A DNA stretch of 64,000 nucleotides, from contig CABQJX010000003.1 of assembly GCA_902464595.1 (NCBI GenBank), positions 9,502 to 73,501 on the forward strand, given 5' to 3'. The position numbers and the translations under genes are program-made. Positions 44,368-53,147 of this stretch are shown here, piece after piece. Origin of the DNA: an uncultured Lachnoclostridium sp. (GTDB taxonomy: Bacteria; Bacillota; Clostridia; Lachnospirales; Lachnospiraceae). Position 1 is the stretch's first letter, and each line of letters opens with the position of its first letter. The notes below the pieces were generated by a model that did no database searches, was not told the DNA's origin, and saw only the letters and a list, made by a program, of their open reading frames with translations.

Positions 44368-44799
44368 ATGATCGGGAAGGAGTTTGGTTACCTCACCGTC
44401 ATAAGAGAAGTTAAAGAAAAACGAAAAAATCATCGCTATTGGCTATGCCGCTGTCGTTGCGGAAAGGAAATTGAAGCAGAAGATTATCACCTGCGCAGTG
44501 GCCATACAAAAAGCTGTGGCTGTTACCGCAAACAGATTTTAGCTGAGCGCAGGATGGATCTTACCGGAAAGCGTTATGGAAGGCTGATTGTTTTGGGGCC
44601 GGCAAACCAGTCTGAGGAAGGAGCGGACTGTTGGATATGCAAGTGTGACTGCGGAAATACAGTTGAGTGCACTAAGGACAATCTTAGGAGAGGAAGGACA
44701 AGGAGCTGCGGTTGCTTAAGAGAGGAACAGAGAAAAAAATATGGAAAAAGCAATTCACTTTGTAGATGGAACCTGCGTGGAGCGGATTGCTGCCCGTAA
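44368..44799 (+). CDS. Tandem zinc-ribbon protein, N-terminal part of a split AP2 protein
   Basis: Frame of 143 residues made of two similar units: GKEFGYLTVI..WLCRCRCGKEI..GHTKSCGC and GKRYGRLIVL..WICKCDCGNTV..GRTRSCGC. Each has four Cys (CxC-G spacing then CGC) that look like a zinc ribbon. In phage and mobile-element proteins this pair is normally followed in the same chain by HFVDGTC and an AP2 DNA-binding domain; here that part is in the next frame. After residue SCGCLREEQRKK the frame runs into a short unrelated tail. It is the first gene after the invertible element. Confidence 0.75.
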   Translation: MIGKEFGYLTVIREVKEKRKNHRYWLCRCRCGKEIEAEDYHLRSGHTKSCGCYRKQILAERRMDLTGKRYGRLIVLGPANQSEEGADCWICKCDCGNTVECTKDNLRRGRTRSCGCLREEQRKKYGKSNSLCRWNLRGADCCP

Positions 44800-45031
44800 G
44801 TCTACATCATGTAATCGTTCTGGTTATCGCGGTGTATACATGAGAGAAAATGGCCGTTGGCGAGCTTCCATTGGATTCAAGGGAAAAATATATTCTCTCG
44901 GAACCTTCGATACAGTAGAGGAGGCGGTAGAAGCCCGGCAGGGTGCAGAAAAAGAAATCTTCGATTCGTTTTTGGCTTCCTATTACGGCCAACGATTGCA
45001 GGAAAAAGAAGAAAAAACGGGAGGATCATAA
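44741..45031 (+). CDS. AP2 DNA-binding domain protein, C-terminal part of a split protein
   Basis: Frame of 96 residues starting MEKAIHFVDGTCVE and containing an AP2-type domain, SGYRGVYMRENGRWRASIGF then GKIYSLGTFDTVEEAVEARQ. It overlaps the upstream frame by 59 bases, in the +1 frame. A run of seven A (44733-44739) lies exactly at the transition; with six A the two parts would read through as one protein of the usual AP2 architecture. It may be a real frameshift, a slippage site, or separate translation from ATG 44741. It sits 2 bases before flgB, so it is part of the operon. Confidence 0.78.
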   Translation: MEKAIHFVDGTCVERIAARKSTSCNRSGYRGVYMRENGRWRASIGFKGKIYSLGTFDTVEEAVEARQGAEKEIFDSFLASYYGQRLQEKEEKTGGS

Positions 45032-45033
45032 TT

Positions 45034-45420
45034 ATGGGAATTTATGGAAATGGGGTCCACATGACAGAGAAAGTCCTGGATTTTCTGTGGGGAAGGCAGA
45101 ATGTGACCTTGAATAATATTGCAAATGTAGATACACCTGGGTTTAAGGCTCAGTATGTTACATTTGAGGAAGAGTTAGGGAGAAAATTAAGGATTGCTTC
45201 ATCAGGAAAGAAACCAAAACCCTTTATGGAGGCAGCGGTTTCTTCTATGCGTCCATCTTTGAGGACGACCTGGATAGAGGGGCTGCGTTTAGATGGCAAC
45301 AATGTTGATATGGATCAGGAGCAGGTGGAGTTGGCGCGAACGGCCTATCAGTATCAGGCTATGGTGGCTTCGATAAGTAGTGATTTGACCTGTTTGAGAA
45401 ATGCAGCCAAAGGATTTTAA
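45034..45420 (+). CDS. flgB: Flagellar basal-body rod protein FlgB
   Basis: Proximal rod protein of 128 residues, exported by the flagellar secretion system. NVTLNNIANVDTPGFKAQYVTFE is the N-terminal rod signature shared by FlgB/C and the hook, and LDGNNVDMDQEQVELARTAYQYQ the C-terminal one. ATG 45034 follows GGGAGG (45019-45024). It is first of the recognised flagellar genes, immediately after the AP2 gene, but flgC does not follow it. Confidence 0.95.
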   Translation: MGIYGNGVHMTEKVLDFLWGRQNVTLNNIANVDTPGFKAQYVTFEEELGRKLRIASSGKKPKPFMEAAVSSMRPSLRTTWIEGLRLDGNNVDMDQEQVELARTAYQYQAMVASISSDLTCLRNAAKGF

Positions 45421-45469
45421 GTGCGCTGATTATGCGTGAATCACAAGAATAGTGGAAGGAGAATGGAAC

Positions 45470-45790
45470 ATGATAACAGAACAGGCAGCAGCATTTATTA
45501 CGCCTATAAAGGAATGGATGCCTGTTAAAGATCTGATGGAACAAAAGGCAACGCTGGAGAAGGAGAAAACTTCCCTTTTCGCAGATGTGCTTAGTCAGAC
45601 CATACAGCAGGTTTATGATACCCAGGCAGATGTAGAGGAAAAACAGTATCTACTAGCTGCTGGGAAGCTGGATGATGCTCACAGCCTCCCTGTTGCCCAG
45701 GCTCAGGCTGCGATTAGCTTAGATGTCCTCATTTCTTTGCGCAATAAGACATTGGAGTCATACAATGAACTTTTGAAGATGAATGTCTAA
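45470..45790 (+). CDS. fliE: Flagellar hook-basal body protein FliE
   Basis: MS ring-rod junction protein of 106 residues. FADVLSQTIQQVYDTQ and ISLDVLISLRNKTLESYNELLKMNV match the family's C-terminal helix, which packs like the rod proteins. ATG 45470 follows AAGGAGAA; an in-frame GTG at 45452 is less likely. In most Clostridia flgC comes between flgB and fliE; here it is absent from that place. Confidence 0.9.
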   Translation: MITEQAAAFITPIKEWMPVKDLMEQKATLEKEKTSLFADVLSQTIQQVYDTQADVEEKQYLLAAGKLDDAHSLPVAQAQAAISLDVLISLRNKTLESYNELLKMNV

Positions 45791-45822
45791 TTGGAATTAT
45801 GAGAGAAAATGAAACGTAAAGG

Positions 45823-47562
45823 ATGAACAGGATCGTGCAGAACATAAAAGAAGCCTGGAAAAATATGCCGGGGAAAACAAAAAATATAATTCTTGCCATT
45901 GCTGTAGGAACAGTGTTTCTTGCGGTAATTGGTATTGCTGTGCTGAATCTCAGTTCTGATAAGAGATACAGCACTCTTTTTGTGGGAATGAACCGTGAAG
46001 ATGCGCAGGCGGTGGTTAGTCTTTTGCAGGATGATGGGATTGACTATAAGTATAATGACAGAACTGGTTCTGTACAGGTTCCGGCAGATACAGAGGGGGA
46101 GACAAGGGCAAAATTGCTTAGTGCCGGATACCCTAAAAGTGGTTTTACTTATGATATGTACCGAGACAATGCAGGGATTATGACTACAGAGTCCGACAAA
46201 GAGAAATATACCCTGTATGAATTACAAGATCGCCTGGGTGCACAGATTCGTTTGTTTGAGGGTGTAAGGGACGCGAAAGTGACTATTGCGGAAGCGGGAG
46301 ATCAGAAATATGCTCTGGATGATACTGTCCAAACGGATGCTTCTGCCTCGGTGGTAGTGACTATGGAAAACGGTCAAGAATTGACTGAGACAAAAGCTTC
46401 TGCTGTAAAAAATCTTATTGCAAGAGCAGTAAGGGGGATGAATTTTACAAATGTTGCTGTTTTTGACGCGTCTACGATGACCGAAGTGGGAGAAGGAAGC
46501 ACGGAAGGGGCTGCAGGAAGCGGCGAAAGTATGGCGGCTCTTACCAGTCTGGTGGAAAGCAATATTGCTGGTAATATACGTCGGGTTTTGGAACTGATAT
46601 ATGGTCAGGGGAAAGTGGCGGTATCAGTAAAGGGAACCTTAAATATGGAACGGCTGATTCGGGAATCCACTCAGTATACAACACCAGATCAAGTGAATGC
46701 CCAGGATAAGACTGGACTATTAGAACATGAGGAGATTTCAGGAGAGCAGTCTTCAGCAGTGGGGCAGAGCACAGGCGGTGTGGCTGGGGCAGATGCTAAT
46801 ATGGATACGCCTCGTTATGCAAATCAAAATGGAACCAACAAAAACGAAGATAGCTATATTAACAATAGTGCTGCCCGCCAGTGGTTGTATAACACCACAA
46901 AGGAACAGCGGCAGATCGATCCGGGTGTGCTGGAGAATACTACAGTAGGAGTTACCATAGATACAGAAGATTTATCTGTAGCAGATGAGGATCTGATTCG
47001 TCTGGTGGCTAACTCAGCAGGCATTGATCGGCAGGAGGCAAATCAGAAGATTACAGTAATTCGTACTTTGGCAGCGGGAAGCCGTCCAGCGGGTGAAAGT
47101 ATTCCGGTAGACGCAGCTCCAGCGGGTGTTTTGAAGGGCCTTCCGTTTCCTATATTGGCTGCTATGACGGCGGGAGGCATTTTAATTATTCTTCTGATCT
47201 CTTTGTTGTTCTTGAACAGGCGGCGCTGGAAGGCTGAATTGGAATCCAAGGAGGCGGCTCTTGCTGAAATAGCTGCTTCTTACGGAGAAAATGGTTTGGA
47301 AGATATAAATGAAGTATCTTCCAGTACAGCAGAGACTGGGGCATCTTCTGAGAGAACAATGGAAGATGGGCAGGAGGAAGAAGACGAACTTGAAGATCTG
47401 CGTGAGAGTGAGGAGATTATTGGTCTTCGGATGAAACGGAGCATAAAGCTGAAGCAGAATATAGGAGAATTTGTAGATGAAAATCCGCAGATTGCGGCGA
47501 AGTTGATACAAAATTGGCTAATAGGGGAGGGAGAAAAAAATGGCAGAAACGGCAGAAAATAA
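45823..47562 (+). CDS. fliF: Flagellar MS-ring protein FliF
   Basis: Membrane protein of 579 residues that forms the MS ring. A membrane span near residue 25 (IILAIAVGTVFLAVIGIAVL) and one near 455 flank the periplasmic ring-building domains (RYSTLFVGMNREDAQAVVSL; RLFEGVRDAKVTI). The acidic C-terminus with EFVDENPQIAAKLIQNWL binds FliG. Its 3' end overlaps fliG by 23 bases. Confidence 0.95.
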   Translation: MNRIVQNIKEAWKNMPGKTKNIILAIAVGTVFLAVIGIAVLNLSSDKRYSTLFVGMNREDAQAVVSLLQDDGIDYKYNDRTGSVQVPADTEGETRAKLLSAGYPKSGFTYDMYRDNAGIMTTESDKEKYTLYELQDRLGAQIRLFEGVRDAKVTIAEAGDQKYALDDTVQTDASASVVVTMENGQELTETKASAVKNLIARAVRGMNFTNVAVFDASTMTEVGEGSTEGAAGSGESMAALTSLVESNIAGNIRRVLELIYGQGKVAVSVKGTLNMERLIRESTQYTTPDQVNAQDKTGLLEHEEISGEQSSAVGQSTGGVAGADANMDTPRYANQNGTNKNEDSYINNSAARQWLYNTTKEQRQIDPGVLENTTVGVTIDTEDLSVADEDLIRLVANSAGIDRQEANQKITVIRTLAAGSRPAGESIPVDAAPAGVLKGLPFPILAAMTAGGILIILLISLLFLNRRRWKAELESKEAALAEIAASYGENGLEDINEVSSSTAETGASSERTMEDGQEEEDELEDLRESEEIIGLRMKRSIKLKQNIGEFVDENPQIAAKLIQNWLIGEGEKNGRNGRK

Positions 47563-48583
47563 AAATGCAGACGATTCCATATTAATGGACACTCGCCAAA
47601 AGGCTGCTGTGCTTGTGGTCTCCCTGGGAGCAGACCGAGCTTCTCAGATTTATAAATATCTCAGTGAGCAGGAGATTGAGGATCTCACTTATGAAGTGGC
47701 TAAGTTAGGAAAAACGAATAATGTCCAAGTAGAGAAGACTCTGGATGAATTTTATAAGCTTTGTCTCACCCATAAAATGATGACGGACGGTGGGTTAGAC
47801 TATGCGCGAAATGTTCTGGAGAAAGCTTTTGGTGAGTCAACTGCCCGGAATCTTTTAGAGAAGGTATCAAAAACCCTTCAGTCCAAACCTTTCAACTTCT
47901 TTATGAAAGGGGATCCGAAAGCGCTTTTGTCTCTGCTTCAGAGTGAACGGCCCCAGGTGATTGCGCTGATCATGTCTTATATGGATCCGCAGCAGGCGGC
48001 TCAGATATTGGAGCAGCTTCCTAAAGAAAAGCGCATTCCCACTCTGGAAGGAATGGCAAATATGGATCGGGTATCCCCAGAAGCCATTGCTATCGTGGAG
48101 GAAGAAATGAAGCGGAAGTTTGCCGCTATCATTACCAGCGAGGATAATATGAATCTGGGTGGTGTTGACTATGTAGCAGATGTAATGAATCATGTGGATC
48201 GCAGCAGTGAACGCCAGATTTTTGATGAACTGGATAAGAATAATCCAGATCTTTCGCGTGTTATTCGAGATAAGATGTTTGTATTTGAAAATATCATTGA
48301 TATGGATCCTCGTTCTGTCCAGAGATTTGTCCGCGAATGTGAAACCAAGGATATTGTGTTTGCTTTGAAAACAGCTTCTGATGAGATGAAACAGGTATTC
48401 TTTTCCAATATGTCAAAACGTATGGCTGAGACTGTAAAGAGTGATATGGAGATCACTTCCCATGTGCGTCTGAAAGATGTGGAGGAGGCACAGCAGAAGA
48501 TTGTGAATCTGATTCGAAGGTTGGAAGAAAAGGGAGAGGTGATTATTAATAAGGGAGGCGATGACGGTGACATCCTTGTCTAA
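47540..48583 (+). CDS. fliG: Flagellar motor switch protein FliG
   Basis: Rotor protein of 347 residues that receives torque from the stator. RQKAAVLVVSLGADRASQIY is the N-domain that holds FliF; EHPQ-like SERPQVIALIMSYMDPQQAAQ is in the middle domain; the torque helix lies in DDSSIQRVLREV-like residues (DMDPRSVQRFVRECETKDIVFAL). It overlaps fliF and fliH at its ends. Confidence 0.95.
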   Translation: MAETAENKNADDSILMDTRQKAAVLVVSLGADRASQIYKYLSEQEIEDLTYEVAKLGKTNNVQVEKTLDEFYKLCLTHKMMTDGGLDYARNVLEKAFGESTARNLLEKVSKTLQSKPFNFFMKGDPKALLSLLQSERPQVIALIMSYMDPQQAAQILEQLPKEKRIPTLEGMANMDRVSPEAIAIVEEEMKRKFAAIITSEDNMNLGGVDYVADVMNHVDRSSERQIFDELDKNNPDLSRVIRDKMFVFENIIDMDPRSVQRFVRECETKDIVFALKTASDEMKQVFFSNMSKRMAETVKSDMEITSHVRLKDVEEAQQKIVNLIRRLEEKGEVIINKGGDDGDILV

Positions 48584-49406
48584 TGGAATCTACCGTTCAG
48601 ATTCAAAGGAAACGATTCGCCTGTCAGAATTACCTTTGGAACCCCTAACACCAGGAAAAAAGAGGGACTCCTCTGAGATAGAAGCTGTTTCCTCTGATAA
48701 AAAAGAAAAAAAGTTGGAAGATTCCTACGTAAAAGAGGAAGATGATTCTTGGAGAAGAGAATTGGCTTCCAGAATTGAAAGGGAGAAGGAAGAAGCTGAC
48801 TATCTTTTGAGGGAAGCCAGGGAACAGTCCAGCAGAATTTTGGAGGAAGCCAAAGCCCAGGCGGAAAAGATTAAGATCCAGGCTGGAAAAGAAGGATATG
48901 TGCAGGGATGGAAAAAGGGAAGTGAAGAAGCTGCTGCCAAGGTACAGCAAGAGGCAGATGAACAGCGGGAACAGGAGAAAAGAGTTTTTCAGGAATCTCT
49001 TTCTGCAGCCTTACATTCCATTACCAGTGAGAAAGAGGCCTGTCTAAAACGGTATCTTGATGAGTTGAAAGATGTAGCCATTGCTGTAGGGGAAAAGGTG
49101 ATTCGCATTAGCTTGCGCTCCTGCGGTTCTGTGATTCAGCGAATGATCGAGACGGAGACGGAAAAGCTCAATAAGATTGCTTGGGTGCGTATTTATATGG
49201 AGCGGGGCGATTACGAGGCTATGATCCAAGCGGATGCGGAAGCGCTGGCCCATCTGGCAAAGCTTTCTGACAATGTGAAGTTTGTAGTTATGGAGCAGGC
49301 TTCAGGAGGGAGCTGCATCATAGAGATGCCGGATGAGATTATAGATATTAGTGTGGATACACAGATGGAAAATATCCGAAAGTTGCTGGGCAATATTCAT
49401 TTTTAG
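48561..49406 (+). CDS. fliH: Flagellar assembly protein FliH
   Basis: Regulator and stator of the FliI export ATPase, 281 residues. A long charged coiled coil (ELASRIEREKEEADYLLREA to residue 150) is followed by the conserved C-domain (AVGEKVIRISL, then IYMERGDYEAM, and CIIEMPDEIIDISVDTQMEN). The ATG at 48561 has AAGGGAGG upstream and overlaps the fliG stop by 23 bases. Confidence 0.9.
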   Translation: MTVTSLSNGIYRSDSKETIRLSELPLEPLTPGKKRDSSEIEAVSSDKKEKKLEDSYVKEEDDSWRRELASRIEREKEEADYLLREAREQSSRILEEAKAQAEKIKIQAGKEGYVQGWKKGSEEAAAKVQQEADEQREQEKRVFQESLSAALHSITSEKEACLKRYLDELKDVAIAVGEKVIRISLRSCGSVIQRMIETETEKLNKIAWVRIYMERGDYEAMIQADAEALAHLAKLSDNVKFVVMEQASGGSCIIEMPDEIIDISVDTQMENIRKLLGNIHF

Positions 49407-49416
49407 AGGTGATTCT

Positions 49417-50718
49417 ATGTATGAAAAGATTCCAGATCTGATTCTTAAATCAGAGACAGCGGATCGGATTGGGAAAATAGAGAATATTGTAGGAATGTCG
49501 ATTGAAGCCTCCGGAGGCCGCTGTGGAGTCGGCGATATCGCCATGATCTATGACGAGGGAAGAAACCGTCAGGTTCCATCGGAAGTGGTAGGGTTTAGGG
49601 ACGGCCGTCTGCAGCTGATGACTTATGAGGATCCAAGTGGGATTACTTCGGGAAGTTTTGTCCGCAGCACAGGTCACCGCCTTCGCATTCCAGTTGGAGA
49701 TTTCTTAAAAGGACGTATTATCAATGCTCTGGGACAGCCTATAGATGAAAGGGAAGCGTTTCCTGAAAGCAGACAATATACTGTGGACAGCTCCTATACC
49801 AATCCACTGAGCCGTCCTCCCATCCGAGAGAAGCTGGAATTTGGTGTAAAGGCCATTGATGGCCTAAATACCATTGGAAAGGGACAGAGAATAGGGATCT
49901 TTGCAGGCTCAGGTGTGGGAAAAAGTACATTGATGGGTATGATCGCAAAGAACGTAAAGACGGATATTAATGTGATCGCCTTGGTGGGAGAACGCGGAAG
50001 AGAGGTTTTGGAATTTGTACAGAAGGATTTAGGTGAGGAGGGGATGCGTCGTTCTGTCTTGGTAGTGGCCACTTCTGACCAGCCGGCTATGCTTCGTATG
50101 AAGTGTCCTCTTGTGGCAACTACTATTGCGGAATACTTCCGAGATCAAGGGATGGATGTGCTTCTGATGATGGATTCCTTAACCCGATATGCAATGGCTC
50201 AGAGGGAAATTGGCCTCGCGATTGGAGAGCCGCCCATTGCCAGAGGGTATACTCCCTCTATTTATGCAGAGTTTCCAAAACTTTTGGAACGAAGCGGTAA
50301 CTTTGACAGAGGCTCTATTACAGGGGTTTATACCGTTTTGGTGGAGGGTGATGACACGAATGAACCCATTGCAGACACAGTCCGTGGAATTTTGGATGGG
50401 CACATCGTGCTGAGCCGCCAGCTGGCAGGGGAGAACCATTTCCCTGCCATTGACATAGGGGCCAGTATTTCTCGTCTTATGAATGAAATTGTGGATGAGG
50501 GCCACAGAGAATTGGCTTCCCGTTTCCGAAATCTTTTGAGCATATACCAAAAAAATTCGGATCTTATCTCCATCGGCGCTTATAAAAAGGGGGTAAATCC
50601 GTTTTTGGATCAAGCAGTGGAGAAAATTGGGCCTATGAATCAGTTCTTGATACAGGAAACCAAAGAGAGTTTCACTTATGAGGAAACATGCAGTCTAATG
50701 AGTGCGGCGGTAAATTAA
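49417..50718 (+). CDS. fliI: Flagellar export ATPase FliI
   Basis: F1-beta-like ATPase of 433 residues that powers flagellar protein export. Walker A AGSGVGKSTL near residue 166, VALVGERGREVLEF, and LLMMDSLTRYAMAQREIGLA with the Walker B Asp identify it. GEPPIARGYTPS is family-specific. ATG 49417 follows TTAGAGGTG; the in-frame 49351 start lies inside fliH. Confidence 0.96.
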   Translation: MYEKIPDLILKSETADRIGKIENIVGMSIEASGGRCGVGDIAMIYDEGRNRQVPSEVVGFRDGRLQLMTYEDPSGITSGSFVRSTGHRLRIPVGDFLKGRIINALGQPIDEREAFPESRQYTVDSSYTNPLSRPPIREKLEFGVKAIDGLNTIGKGQRIGIFAGSGVGKSTLMGMIAKNVKTDINVIALVGERGREVLEFVQKDLGEEGMRRSVLVVATSDQPAMLRMKCPLVATTIAEYFRDQGMDVLLMMDSLTRYAMAQREIGLAIGEPPIARGYTPSIYAEFPKLLERSGNFDRGSITGVYTVLVEGDDTNEPIADTVRGILDGHIVLSRQLAGENHFPAIDIGASISRLMNEIVDEGHRELASRFRNLLSIYQKNSDLISIGAYKKGVNPFLDQAVEKIGPMNQFLIQETKESFTYEETCSLMSAAVN

Positions 50719-50790
50719 GGGAAATTCATCAAGTAGATAGGTTAAATGGGCTGCTCTATTGCCAATTGATAAGGGATAGGAGGAGTGGAT

Positions 50791-51255
50791 ATGAAGTGTT
50801 TCCATTACAGCCTGGAACATGTACTGCACTATAAAAAGCAAGTATTAGACAATCTGAAAGCAGAGCACGCGGTTGTTTTGGAACGGGTGAACCGCAAGGA
50901 GGAGGAGATACGCTGTCTGGAAAAAAGGCTGGGGGGATTTCAAGAGGGATTTGACGCCTTAAAGACAAAGGGCGCTCCCATTGAGACCCTCCGTTTGTAT
51001 GATATGTGTATCCATGGAGTGGAGAGACAGATTTGTGGGGAGCAGGAACAGCTTTCTGTATTAAAAACCCAGGAAAGTGAAAAAAAGAAACGGGTTCTAA
51101 CAGCCCGGGTGGATACATCTCGATATGAGAAATTGAAAGAACGGCGTTTGGAAGAGTATCATGCTGCTCTTGTGAAGGAAGAAGAACGGTTTGTTGAGGA
51201 ATTTATTACAAGGGGCATGGTGCAGGCAGACGAGAGAGAGGAGAGGGTAAGGTGA
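50791..51255 (+). CDS. fliJ: Flagellar protein FliJ
   Basis: Coiled-coil protein of 154 residues between the export ATPase and hook-length gene, the usual fliJ position. FHYSLEHVLHYKKQVLDNLKA at the N-terminus is typical, followed by almost continuous heptad-like helix. It acts as a central stalk for FliI. ATG 50791 follows ATAGGAGG. The stop overlaps the fliK start. Confidence 0.85.
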   Translation: MKCFHYSLEHVLHYKKQVLDNLKAEHAVVLERVNRKEEEIRCLEKRLGGFQEGFDALKTKGAPIETLRLYDMCIHGVERQICGEQEQLSVLKTQESEKKKRVLTARVDTSRYEKLKERRLEEYHAALVKEEERFVEEFITRGMVQADEREERVR

Positions 51256-52475
51256 TGCAGATTCAGGCATTACAGGGAACACGCTGCAGGGTGAACTCTT
51301 TTTCTGGGAGAGGCAAATCTTCTGCGGAAACCGATTTTACAAGCCTTTTGCAGGAGAGAGACTCCCGGGCAGAACGTAAAACAAACACGGAGAAGGAATC
51401 TCTGTCTTTTTCAGGAAAAAAGTTGGAGAATATGACGGAAAAGGAAGAAAATATCTGGGATCATGAAGTGAAAGCGGAACCGGAAACAGGAGAAAAGAAG
51501 GATCAGTATCCATTGGAACAGATTCTGGCTTTTGCTGTTGGTCAGTTTGTACCAGTTCCGGCTTTAACAGGTGAGGCAGGAGGCCTTTCCGTGGAAGATA
51601 GTCTTGGCTTGAAAGGAGAAATTGTTTCTTGCAGGCAGGATTTGACGGCTTTAGCGGCAGAGGAGCAGATGAATCATCCGGCAGCCTATGAGGTGTTTTT
51701 GGAAAAAGACATTTTAGCAGGTTATTCTGGGGAAAACAGAACAAGAGAGAAGGAGCTTGACCTGACAGCGGAACAGGGGAATGGAAAACAGCTTTCTATC
51801 CCTAAGGAGAGCGAATCCCTTTCTTTAGAGGAATGTACAGTGGTGGAAAAGAAAGAGAACGGAACAGGGTGGGAAACGGGAAGAAGCTTGAGAGACAGTG
51901 ACAAGAACGGTTCAGGGAATGAACGGGAGTCTTCTTCCACAGCTGCTTCCCTGGCGGAGGCTATGACTTTTTCAGAGTCTCCAGGACAGGCGGTTAAGCA
52001 GGACCTTCATTCTGAGCAGACCGGAAATCCAGGACTCGAACAGGATCATCTATCCTACATAGAGGGCCGCTTTCGTCTTAAAACAAATGAAACGCTGCTT
52101 ACACAGGATACAGCTTCCCTGCTGGCTTCCCATTTCCCGGCAAAGGGCGGGACTATGGAGGTGGAGTTGGAGCCAGCTTATATGGGAAGGCTTACTATTC
52201 GGGTGGCTTTTGAGGGAGGAAAGACGGCTGTCACAGTTCTGGCCTCTGACCAGAGAACTTTGGATATTTTAAGCCAGAATGTGGGACAGATTGCCCAGAT
52301 TTTGGAGGAGAGGACGGGACAGCAGACTGTGGTCTATATGCCAGATCAGGCGGAGAGTGGCCAGTCAGGGCAAGAGAAACAACCTGATCATCAAAATCGG
52401 CAGGAGAATGGACGGAGAGAAAAAGGAAGAGAACAGGATTCCTTTGCTCAGCAATTACGCCTGGGATTAGTGTAA
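51255..52475 (+). CDS. fliK: Flagellar hook-length control protein FliK
   Basis: Secreted molecular ruler of 406 residues. The N-terminal 270 are charged, low-complexity and poorly conserved, as is normal. The C-terminal Flg_hook domain is clear: VELEPAYMGRLTIRVAFEGG and VLASDQRTLDILSQNVGQIA, near residues 300-350, which triggers the change of export substrate. A basic Gln/Glu-rich tail follows. ATG 51255 shares its A with the fliJ stop. Confidence 0.85.
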   Translation: MQIQALQGTRCRVNSFSGRGKSSAETDFTSLLQERDSRAERKTNTEKESLSFSGKKLENMTEKEENIWDHEVKAEPETGEKKDQYPLEQILAFAVGQFVPVPALTGEAGGLSVEDSLGLKGEIVSCRQDLTALAAEEQMNHPAAYEVFLEKDILAGYSGENRTREKELDLTAEQGNGKQLSIPKESESLSLEECTVVEKKENGTGWETGRSLRDSDKNGSGNERESSSTAASLAEAMTFSESPGQAVKQDLHSEQTGNPGLEQDHLSYIEGRFRLKTNETLLTQDTASLLASHFPAKGGTMEVELEPAYMGRLTIRVAFEGGKTAVTVLASDQRTLDILSQNVGQIAQILEERTGQQTVVYMPDQAESGQSGQEKQPDHQNRQENGRREKGREQDSFAQQLRLGLV

Positions 52476-52511
52476 TTGGAAACATAGAGATACAAGGAGG
52501 ATGAGAATAAG

Positions 52512-53093
52512 ATGGCAGATAACCTTACAATCAGCGGAGCTTCAGATCCCTACTCTGTAGGCTCCTATTCCCCTGGGGTCAATAATAAAAATACGCTGAC
52601 AATAGAAAGCTATTTTAAGCTGCTGGCGGCCCAGTTGGCAAATCAGGATATGACAAATCCTATGGATAATAGTGAGATGATGGCTCAAATGACCCAGATG
52701 GCTATGGTGCAGTCTCTCACCGCTATGACAGATTCCGTACAAACTTCCACGGCAGTGTCGACACAAACCTATGCTGCCGGTATGGTAGGACAGGAGATTA
52801 CAGTTGCTGTTGTGGACAAGGAGACAGGAAAGTCTATAGGCGTGAAATATGGAACCGTAGCTTCCGTTGACTTTACACAGGGAACACCCATTATCAAATT
52901 AGAAGGGGATGAGGAAGGCTATCCTATGTCTTATGTCCTTGGAATGGGACAGATCCAGGATCCTTACAACAAAGGTGAGGAAAACAAAGGGGATGGGGGA
53001 AGCACAGAGGGGGATAAGATAGAAGGCGATAACACAGGAAAAGTGAAACAGGACAAACACAATTTCTTGGATGGTATTATGGGAACCGTATAA
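52512..53093 (+). CDS. flgD: Flagellar hook capping protein FlgD
   Basis: Hook scaffold protein of 193 residues. SYFKLLAAQLANQDMTNPMD and MAQMTQMAMVQSLTAM are the conserved N-terminal FlgD segment; a small domain (VGQEITVAVVDKETGKSIGV) follows, and the C-terminus is a Gly/Lys/Asp-rich tail. It is shorter than enterobacterial FlgD. ACAAGGAGG lies upstream. Position between fliK and flgE is standard. Confidence 0.92.
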   Translation: MADNLTISGASDPYSVGSYSPGVNNKNTLTIESYFKLLAAQLANQDMTNPMDNSEMMAQMTQMAMVQSLTAMTDSVQTSTAVSTQTYAAGMVGQEITVAVVDKETGKSIGVKYGTVASVDFTQGTPIIKLEGDEEGYPMSYVLGMGQIQDPYNKGEENKGDGGSTEGDKIEGDNTGKVKQDKHNFLDGIMGTV

Positions 53094-53147
53094 AGGGTTC
53101 CATGATGTTTTATAAAATACAAATGGTAAAAGAAAGGAAAAAATACT

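Noticed and set aside
44368..45031. Prophage remnant suggested by the AP2 protein and recombinase
   Set aside because: No structural, lysis or replication genes nearby; the recombinase sits beside a short inverted-repeat switch, and flagellar genes follow directly.
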